The position numbers were made by a program, and so were the translations under genes. The notes under the pieces were generated by a model. The model was given only the letters and a program-made list of their open reading frames with translations. It had not been told where the DNA came from and made no database searches. DNA of 27,923 nucleotides from a virus, in the IMG/VR virus record IMGVR_UViG_3300025896_000154, positions 1 to 27,923 of that record. One strand, given 5' to 3'. Shown in pieces: positions 24,023 through 27,923 of the stretch (within the stretch, counting starts at the first letter, position 1; every line of letters begins with the position of its first letter).

Positions 24023-24050
24023 AAAAACTCCTGTGTGTGTTAAAAACATA

Positions 24051-24069
24051 TTGCAGAACTGTTCCGCAA
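24051..24069. promoter_or_regulatory. 19-bp near-perfect dyad, operator-like
   Basis: TTGCAGAAC and GTTCCGCAA flank a single T, with one mismatch between 9-bp arms. It begins at about +1/+2 of the promoter at 24077-24105. A one-base spacer does not make a good RNA hairpin, so a dimeric DNA-binding protein is the simpler reading. Confidence 0.5.
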
Positions 24070-24076
24070 TAGTGTT

Positions 24077-24105
24077 ATTATACTATTGATCCAGATCCTT
24101 GTCAA
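24077..24105 (-). promoter_or_regulatory. Sigma70-type early promoter for the 24022 gene
   Basis: TTGACA (24105-24100), 17-bp spacer, TATAAT (24082-24077), both hexamers perfect. The -35 and spacer lie inside the 3' end of the 54-residue gene, whose TAG stop ends directly at the -10. Confidence 0.85.
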
Positions 24106-24247
24106 CCTGTTTTTGAGTCTTTTCGCGTCTTTTGTAGACTTTTTTGCTTTCCACAACTTTGGCCCGAAAAGGGCTGTCAGCATGGTACAGCTCAATAGCT
24201 CTACGCTTGGTACGCTCTAGCTTCAAAGTGATTGTAGTCCGTTTCAT
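24083..24247 (-). CDS. 54-residue highly basic protein
   Basis: A short gene read from the ATG at 24247: basic and Lys/Arg-rich, with the segment ADSPFRAKVVESKKVYKRREK in its second half (residues about 23-43). It resembles a small basic protein conserved in T4-like marine phages. It has its own sigma70 promoter with the ATG only nine bases after the -10, so the leader would be about three bases and there is no SD. Its last codons double as the -35 and spacer of the next promoter. The charge suggests nucleic-acid binding; this is inference. Confidence 0.65.
   Translation of the reverse strand: MKRTTITLKLERTKRRAIELYHADSPFRAKVVESKKVYKRREKTQKQVDKDLDQ
24101..24122 (-). repeat. Duplicated promoter-upstream segment, copy 1 (copy 2 at 24281-24302)
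   Basis: The 15-mer CAAAAACAGGTTGAC is identical in two copies exactly 180 bp apart. Over 22 bp, 20 positions match. In both copies it carries the first five bases of the -35. Copy 1 is coding (end of the 54-residue gene); copy 2 is intergenic. Confidence 0.85.
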
Positions 24248-24256
24248 AGTGTTACT

Positions 24257-24285
24257 ATTATATGGCGATCTGGCCCAGAAGTCAA
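24257..24285 (-). promoter_or_regulatory. Sigma70-type early promoter with a near-leaderless start
   Basis: TTGACT (24285-24280), 17-bp spacer, TATAAT (24262-24257). Nine bases separate the -10 from the ATG at 24247, so the leader would be about three bases. Confidence 0.8.
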
Positions 24286-24334
24286 CCTGTTTTTGGCTCT
24301 TTCTGAGTCAAAAAGTGTTGTATTTTTGCAACTA

Positions 24335-24763
24335 TTAGCGGTTTGCTAGGTCTCTTGCGTGTCTTAGTACTTGACTCATACGACCAAAGTTTATACTGGC
24401 CAATTCCAGCAGTAAATCAACTGGTTTGGTTGCTATACTTGCCATACCAAATGCAATTTCTCCCATGTCTGCAAAGTATTTGGCATTGGGCCATTTAGCT
24501 TGTTTGAGTTGCCAAGCATCAATTAATAAACATTCCTCGCCTACTGAGCGTAGGTCAATGCGTTTAGTTAAGCCGGGTTTGCTTTGTGCAGTCAGCAGTT
24601 TGATGGCAATTGGCTCGTCCCATATATCAGTGCGTTCAAACGTCCGTGCTATAGTATGAACAAGGAATGCTTCAACGTCAGGCTGCAAATATGTTTTGCT
24701 AATACCCTGCGCTTCAGATACTAATTCCCATCCTGCTTGAACATACGGTTGCCAATGCTGCAT
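24335..24763 (-). CDS. Hypothetical protein
   Basis: A 142-residue protein, mostly helical, with a C-terminal SINFGRMSQVLRHARDLANR. No catalytic motif is seen. The ATG at 24763 has no SD. It lies five bases after TAAATA and is itself part of a 6-bp inverted repeat, which predicts late leaderless translation. It follows two coupled hypotheticals on the same strand. The function is unknown. Confidence 0.6.
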   Translation of the reverse strand: MQHWQPYVQAGWELVSEAQGISKTYLQPDVEAFLVHTIARTFERTDIWDEPIAIKLLTAQSKPGLTKRIDLRSVGEECLLIDAWQLKQAKWPNAKYFADMGEIAFGMASIATKPVDLLLELASINFGRMSQVLRHARDLANR

Positions 24764-24779
24764 AGAAATATTTATGCAG
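24758..24779 (-). promoter_or_regulatory. Late promoter in a hairpin whose arm holds the start codon
   Basis: On the minus strand CTGCAT (24779-24774) and ATGCAG (24763-24758) form a perfect 6-bp stem. TAAATA (24774-24769) begins at the end of the left arm and runs into the loop, five bases before the ATG. Late-initiated RNA would begin at the ATG and lack the left arm. Confidence 0.6.
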
Positions 24780-24798
24780 AGTTTGGAAGTTACCGGCG

Positions 24799-25182
24799 TT
24801 AACCTTTGCCTTGCACTTTGCGGCTGAGTCCATCAAGCCATAGTAATATATCATCGTTCACTAAACGGATTTCCATTGCATCTTGCTCACCAAATATACG
24901 AAAGTATCCGGCACCGTGATAGTACGGCCAATCTAAATGTTTTTCTAATCCTATTAGGTGCCCGGGCTTGGGACTCCATCCTGGCGGGCATTGATATGAC
25001 CAATATCGAAAATGCAACTTCATCAACTCCCAGCCGAAGCTTGTAAGCCGTAACCCCTTGTGCTTACCAGGTTGATAGTTTTTGAAAATTGAATACGGAG
25101 TTATCTTGGTGTTTTCCCAGATAGCCGGCAGCGGATACTGAGTCAAGTACTCAGTTATCTTTGTAGCTAGTTCCTTGCTCAT
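24799..25182 (-). CDS. Conserved T4-like hypothetical protein
   Basis: A 127-residue protein. The segments ENTKITPYSIFKNYQPGKHKGLRLT and a later LHFRYWSYQCPPGW resemble small hypotheticals of T4-like marine phages. The start overlaps the preceding gene by 32 bases, and AGGGA lies about 11 bases upstream, so translation is probably coupled. No motif indicates a function. Confidence 0.6.
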   Translation of the reverse strand: MSKELATKITEYLTQYPLPAIWENTKITPYSIFKNYQPGKHKGLRLTSFGWELMKLHFRYWSYQCPPGWSPKPGHLIGLEKHLDWPYYHGAGYFRIFGEQDAMEIRLVNDDILLWLDGLSRKVQGKG

Positions 25183-25462
25183 TGATTTTGCGTCCCTGCT
25201 TTAACTCTACAACACTAAAGTCTGTGACTTTGAATAACTTGTTCATCTTATCAGCCAGGTTAAATGCATGCCCTGGATTAGAGAAACTTACTTTTTTATA
25301 TTTTGGTCCCGGATAGCTGATTAGGCTATTCAAGGTGCGAAGATTAATAGGCTTGTCTTTATAGAACACAGCATAGATTGCATCGGCAGCAAGAACTTCT
25401 TCACTTTTATAAGTTCTTGGATCTGTGTGGGTTAATAGGATGTTGGGTTTGGGTCGGCTCAT
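25151..25462 (-). CDS. Conserved T4-like hypothetical protein
   Basis: A 103-residue protein from the ATG at 25462. An in-frame TTG at 25477 would add five residues but lies inside the promoter loop and is not used in my reading. The segments PKPNILLTHTDPRTYKSEEVLAAD, PGPKYKK and FSNPGHAFNLAD resemble a protein conserved in T4-like marine phages. A late motif five bases upstream and a 9-bp stem that includes the start codon suggest late-only translation. The function is unknown. Confidence 0.65.
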   Translation of the reverse strand: MSRPKPNILLTHTDPRTYKSEEVLAADAIYAVFYKDKPINLRTLNSLISYPGPKYKKVSFSNPGHAFNLADKMNKLFKVTDFSVVELKQGRKINEQGTSYKDN

Positions 25463-25484
25463 ACTTTTATTTATCAAAAGTATG
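25460..25484 (-). promoter_or_regulatory. Late promoter in the loop of a perfect 9-bp hairpin holding the start codon
   Basis: On the minus strand CATACTTTT (25484-25476) and AAAAGTATG (25468-25460) are perfect inverted repeats around the loop GATAAAT. TAAATA occupies 25473-25468, and the ATG at 25462 is in the right arm, five bases after the motif. Read-through RNA would bury the start codon; RNA begun at the late promoter would not contain the left arm. Confidence 0.65.
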
Positions 25485-25499
25485 TATATAATGAGCCAA

Positions 25500-25850
25500 T
25501 TAAATCATATTTTTTGGCGGCATTGCAGTTGCTTTGGTACCATGGATGATAATACAACTGGTGTCTGGGTTTGCAACAGGAGTGCCAACAGCAGTAAAGG
25601 TACGTGTGGTAGGGTTGACCCAAAATGTAAGCATTACAACTCCATCAATTGCGCCAGTTATAACAACGTCCTCACCTGCAGATCTAAGCTCTGCTACTAA
25701 ATCTACTGTCTTGCCACATGTCCAGTTAGACTCAAGTTTAAAAACTTCAGCTTTCACTGGCCATGTGTAAAATGTGACAAGTACTATTAAGGATATGATC
25801 CCTAGTTTAGTTATAGCTGGACGCCAGCCATTCAGTATGTTGTTGAGCAT
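25500..25850 (-). CDS. Secreted or membrane-anchored small hypothetical protein
   Basis: A 116-residue protein from the ATG at 25850, overlapping the end of the exonuclease gene by 44 bases. Residues 1-34 form a signal peptide: a positively charged start, a hydrophobic stretch near 15-31 (LGIISLIVLVTFYTW), and VKA before a likely cleavage at 34/35. The mature part has two cysteines (45 and 99) that could form a disulfide in the periplasm, plus beta-strand-like segments. It may act on the host envelope. No family is recognised. Confidence 0.6.
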   Translation of the reverse strand: MLNNILNGWRPAITKLGIISLIVLVTFYTWPVKAEVFKLESNWTCGKTVDLVAELRSAGEDVVITGAIDGVVMLTFWVNPTTRTFTAVGTPVANPDTSCIIIHGTKATAMPPKNMI

Positions 25851-26790
25851 TATCACTGGACTTTTGTAAATTGTACTTACCACAGAACTTCATAAAATGA
25901 GGTCCTACAGAAGGATTTTTAGGTTTCTGTACAGCTTCAGCAATAGTTGTATCCAGCTCGGCTTTTATGTGGTCAGGCTGTGCAGTTAGATCAATGATGG
26001 CACAGTTGCGTTCGTAGTCATCACGTACCAAGTGTTCAACACCCTCGTGGTCAGTCCAACGCTGAAGCATGAGATTGTTCCACATGAATCCTTTGTTGTT
26101 GCGATCAGCGAATGCTTCTTTTAAGCCAACTTTGTTTTTGGTGCCAACAGTGCGTACACCAGGAAATGCACTGAACACATTATCACTAGTATCACCGCGC
26201 ATGCACTTTTCAAACAGCAACCATTCTGGCTCGGGTGCTGGCTTTACTTCTTTTGTCTTCTTATCTTTTACTGGCTTACCCTTTTCGTCAAAGTAACCTT
26301 CGTGTGTGGTAAGCACACCAGTGATGCCATTGAACAATCGAACGTTGGGTGCAATCAGTTGTTCAAAGTCTGTATCGCTTGACACAATGATATGCTCCTC
26401 ATCTTTATGCAACTGAATCCAACGTGCAATAAAATCGTCAGCTTCGCACACAGAGTTTTTAAGCACAGTCACATTGGTCTTGGTGCTGATGTATTCATAG
26501 AACTGATCAAAACTTTCCCAGAATAGTTTTTCTTCTTCTGCTTCTTTGGGGGTATGCTTGGCTCTGCCTTCTGCTCGATTAGCCTTGTAAGGCAGATATG
26601 CATCCTTACGCCAGCTACGGCCTTCGAAGCAGAATACAACATGCTTGCCCTGTCGTTCGCGCCATTGACGCAAGACCGAAGCAAGGATAATATGGTAGCT
26701 CATTGCAACACGCTCTTCAGGATCACCAGAACGGATCACATGACGGGCACGGAAGAATAAGTTTGCGGCATCAACGATTAAATAGGTCAT
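25807..26790 (-). CDS. 5'-3' exonuclease / RNase H-type FEN protein
   Basis: A 327-residue protein. It opens MTYLIVDAANLFFR with Asp 7, has EADD at 116-119, SSDTDF at 137-142 and GDTSDN at 199-204. These are the metal-binding acidic motifs of the FEN/5'-3' exonuclease family, to which T4 RNase H belongs. FPGVRTVGTKNK after GDTSDN fits the helix-hairpin-helix DNA-binding segment. In T4 this enzyme removes RNA primers during lagging-strand synthesis. An insertion of Lys/Glu/Pro-rich sequence near 165-188 is not catalytic. The ATG lies five bases after a good -10, with no SD. Confidence 0.85.
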   Translation of the reverse strand: MTYLIVDAANLFFRARHVIRSGDPEERVAMSYHIILASVLRQWRERQGKHVVFCFEGRSWRKDAYLPYKANRAEGRAKHTPKEAEEEKLFWESFDQFYEYISTKTNVTVLKNSVCEADDFIARWIQLHKDEEHIIVSSDTDFEQLIAPNVRLFNGITGVLTTHEGYFDEKGKPVKDKKTKEVKPAPEPEWLLFEKCMRGDTSDNVFSAFPGVRTVGTKNKVGLKEAFADRNNKGFMWNNLMLQRWTDHEGVEHLVRDDYERNCAIIDLTAQPDHIKAELDTTIAEAVQKPKNPSVGPHFMKFCGKYNLQKSSDNAQQHTEWLASSYN

Positions 26791-26795
26791 GTGTT

Positions 26796-26824
26796 ATTGT
26801 AGCAGTTTAAAGTGGAATTGTCAA
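26796..26824 (-). promoter_or_regulatory. Sigma70-type early promoter, near-leaderless exonuclease start
   Basis: TTGACA (26824-26819), 17-bp spacer, TACAAT (26801-26796). Five bases then separate the -10 from the ATG at 26790. The TGA stop of the MOSC gene is inside the -35 hexamer. A short dyad CAACT/AGTTG (26822-26834) overlaps the -35. Confidence 0.8.
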
Positions 26825-27540
26825 CTATTAGTTGGTGGATCAAACGGGGTTCTACTAACAACACCATGTGGACGTTGGATATATCTCAATCTGGCATTGC
26901 TAGTAGGAGCATGCACAATTGTAATGGAATCATTTGGTCGAATCACTCCCTCAGCAATAACTTGTCCAAGTACACCAATCTTATTGATTCCAAGCCTGGC
27001 CAATGATTTCTTCCAATTGAAGTAAGCACCAACTGTCGGGAATATTACATTTTCAAATTTAAAGCAGCATGATCTTAGATGAGTTATTTTAATTTGTGCA
27101 GTCTTACCAAATTGCAAGATTGTTTCAGGTGGTAACATTTCAATATCTAGTAGCCCTTCTATTAGGATATTTTCTCCAAACTCACCAGCTTGCACATTTG
27201 TTTTATATAATTGATTTAGTTCACAATATCGTTCTGTAGTCAATATACTGATCTGGCCGTACTTATACACATTGTAAAAAATACCATCACTGCATTCAAT
27301 CCAATTTGGTCTAAAATGTCTGTCACCTATTACGCCCCCAGGCTTTACCGTAATAGAGTCACATGGAGTTTTGTTGATGGTACTTTTGCTTAGTTCTTGA
27401 AATACATTGCATAGTTCATCGTCCGGGGTTGACAACTGCATACAGTGTCGATGTAGCACAGCTTCCAACTTCTTGTAAGCTAATTGATTCATGTTGTGCA
27501 GATCTAGTCTACTATCTACATTGACTGAACACACTTTCAT
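26821..27540 (-). CDS. MOSC-domain protein
   Basis: A 239-residue protein. PGGVIGDRHF at 67-76, GEFGENILIEGL at 119-130, ITHLRSCCFKF with Cys 158/159, and a C-terminal GVLGQVIAEGVIRPNDSITIV match the MOSC fold (Moco sulfurase C-terminal, YiiM/YcbX type), including the conserved cysteine position. In bacteria MOSC proteins bind molybdenum cofactor and reduce N-hydroxylated compounds, including base analogues. It starts by ATGA overlap with the upstream gene, and its stop lies in the exonuclease promoter. The substrate here is not known; a MOSC gene in a phage genome is uncommon in my experience. Confidence 0.75.
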   Translation of the reverse strand: MKVCSVNVDSRLDLHNMNQLAYKKLEAVLHRHCMQLSTPDDELCNVFQELSKSTINKTPCDSITVKPGGVIGDRHFRPNWIECSDGIFYNVYKYGQISILTTERYCELNQLYKTNVQAGEFGENILIEGLLDIEMLPPETILQFGKTAQIKITHLRSCCFKFENVIFPTVGAYFNWKKSLARLGINKIGVLGQVIAEGVIRPNDSITIVHAPTSNARLRYIQRPHGVVSRTPFDPPTNS

Positions 27541-27857
27541 TGATTGCGAGTACGATTGTTTGTTTGCATGCGGCCAGCATCTGCTACAAATGATGTCGCG
27601 GCATCACTGTCCATGCTTACATTACGGCACATATCAGTAAACCACTCATCAACTATCTCTTCGGCTGTTGCACCCTGGTATCCACCACTACGTAAGAATT
27701 GAACAAACGCAGGATTCCATTCAAGTTCAAAGTATCCTTGTTTGGGATTATCTGGAGCAAGGTGTGCTTGTACTACGTTGACCCAAGGCTCGGGACTGTC
27801 CTTCATTGACTTTGCAGTCTGCTTTTTCTTAAAAATCTTCTTTATAAATTCAAACAT
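27537..27857 (-). CDS. Conserved T4-like hypothetical protein
   Basis: A 106-residue protein from the ATG at 27857. The N-terminus FEFIKKIFKKKQ is amphipathic and basic. The middle WVNVVQAHLAPDNPKQGYFELEWNPAFV and the end EEIVDEWFTDMCRNV resemble a small protein conserved in T4-like marine phages. An in-frame ATG at 27881 has a GA-rich upstream stretch, but it would overlap the upstream gene whose TGA ends one base before 27857, so I prefer the shorter form. It is coupled to the MOSC gene by ATGA. The function is unknown. Confidence 0.6.
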   Translation of the reverse strand: MFEFIKKIFKKKQTAKSMKDSPEPWVNVVQAHLAPDNPKQGYFELEWNPAFVQFLRSGGYQGATAEEIVDEWFTDMCRNVSMDSDAATSFVADAGRMQTNNRTRNQ

Positions 27858-27858
27858 T

Positions 27859-27923
27859 TCAAATATCCCGTCTAAATACATCTTCTTCTCTCTTGGGTAA
27901 ATCAGCTAGTACTGTTTCCCGCC
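27859..27923 (-). CDS. C-terminal end of an upstream gene, truncated by the window edge
   Basis: On the minus strand one frame reads 20 codons from the edge, ending ETVLADLPKREEDVFRRDI then TGA at 27859-27861. The other two frames carry stops. The stop is one base from the next ATG, the tight packing typical of this block. Too little is present to name the product. Confidence 0.55.
   Translation of the reverse strand, partial: RETVLADLPKREEDVFRRDI

Noticed and set aside
1-27923. tRNA genes
   Set aside because: I looked for cloverleaf-type segments in the intergenic gaps. All gaps are short and none shows one; a dedicated scan was not possible.

Overview
The window looks like part of the genome of a contractile-tailed phage of the T4 superfamily, of the kind found in aquatic bacteria. 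This rests on the tail/baseplate-type proteins at the left, a ThyX thymidylate synthase, a 5'-3' exonuclease of the T4 RNase H/FEN type, a MoxR ATPase with a VWA partner, many small conserved T4-like hypotheticals, and TAAATA late-promoter-like motifs. The host cannot be named. The perfect sigma70-type promoters (TTGAC-17/18-TATAAT) and Shine-Dalgarno (SD) sites suggest a Gram-negative bacterium with an ordinary sigma70.

Layout. (1) 2-4326, plus strand: the end of a structural gene, two further virion proteins, a tail-fibre protein with a glycine/tyrosine (GGY) repeat, and a small hypothetical. (2) 4328-15135, plus strand: a tightly coupled run of genes joined by ATGA/TTGA overlaps. It encodes a glycosyltransferase-like protein, two unknowns, three tandem paralogous glycosyltransferase-like proteins, a methyltransferase-like protein, a 2-oxoglutarate (2OG) oxygenase-like protein, two GNAT-like proteins around a PP-loop ATPase, a fatty-acid desaturase and ThyX. 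(3) 15124-18577, mostly minus: an asparagine-synthase-like protein, an unknown, a second 2OG oxygenase-like protein, and divergently from it a lone plus-strand fatty-acid-hydroxylase-family gene, then a protein of uncertain fold. (4) 18574-20761, minus: three small T4-like hypotheticals and a radical SAM/SPASM-like protein. (5) 20826-24247, minus: an early region with a HExxH+VWA protein, two very small genes, a MoxR ATPase and other hypotheticals, served by five near-perfect sigma70 promoters. (6) 24335-27923, minus: hypotheticals, a secreted small protein, the 5'-3' exonuclease, a MOSC-domain protein and two more genes.

How the parts may work together. Regions 2-3 read as an accessory metabolic island, probably for lipid and/or glycan tailoring: desaturase, fatty-acid hydroxylase, GNATs, amide-forming PP-loop enzymes, glycosyltransferases, 2OG oxygenases and a methyltransferase. 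The product is unknown.

The regulatory architecture is the most striking part. TAAATA motifs lie exactly five bases before the ATG of five genes, and a TAAGTA variant before a sixth. At the spacing known for T4 late promoters this predicts leaderless late mRNAs. In at least two cases the start codon also lies in one arm of a perfect inverted repeat whose loop carries the late motif, which predicts that read-through transcripts are silent and late transcripts are translated. Early promoters are packed into the stop codons of upstream genes, and one has its -35 hexamer in the loop of a perfect 12-bp hairpin.
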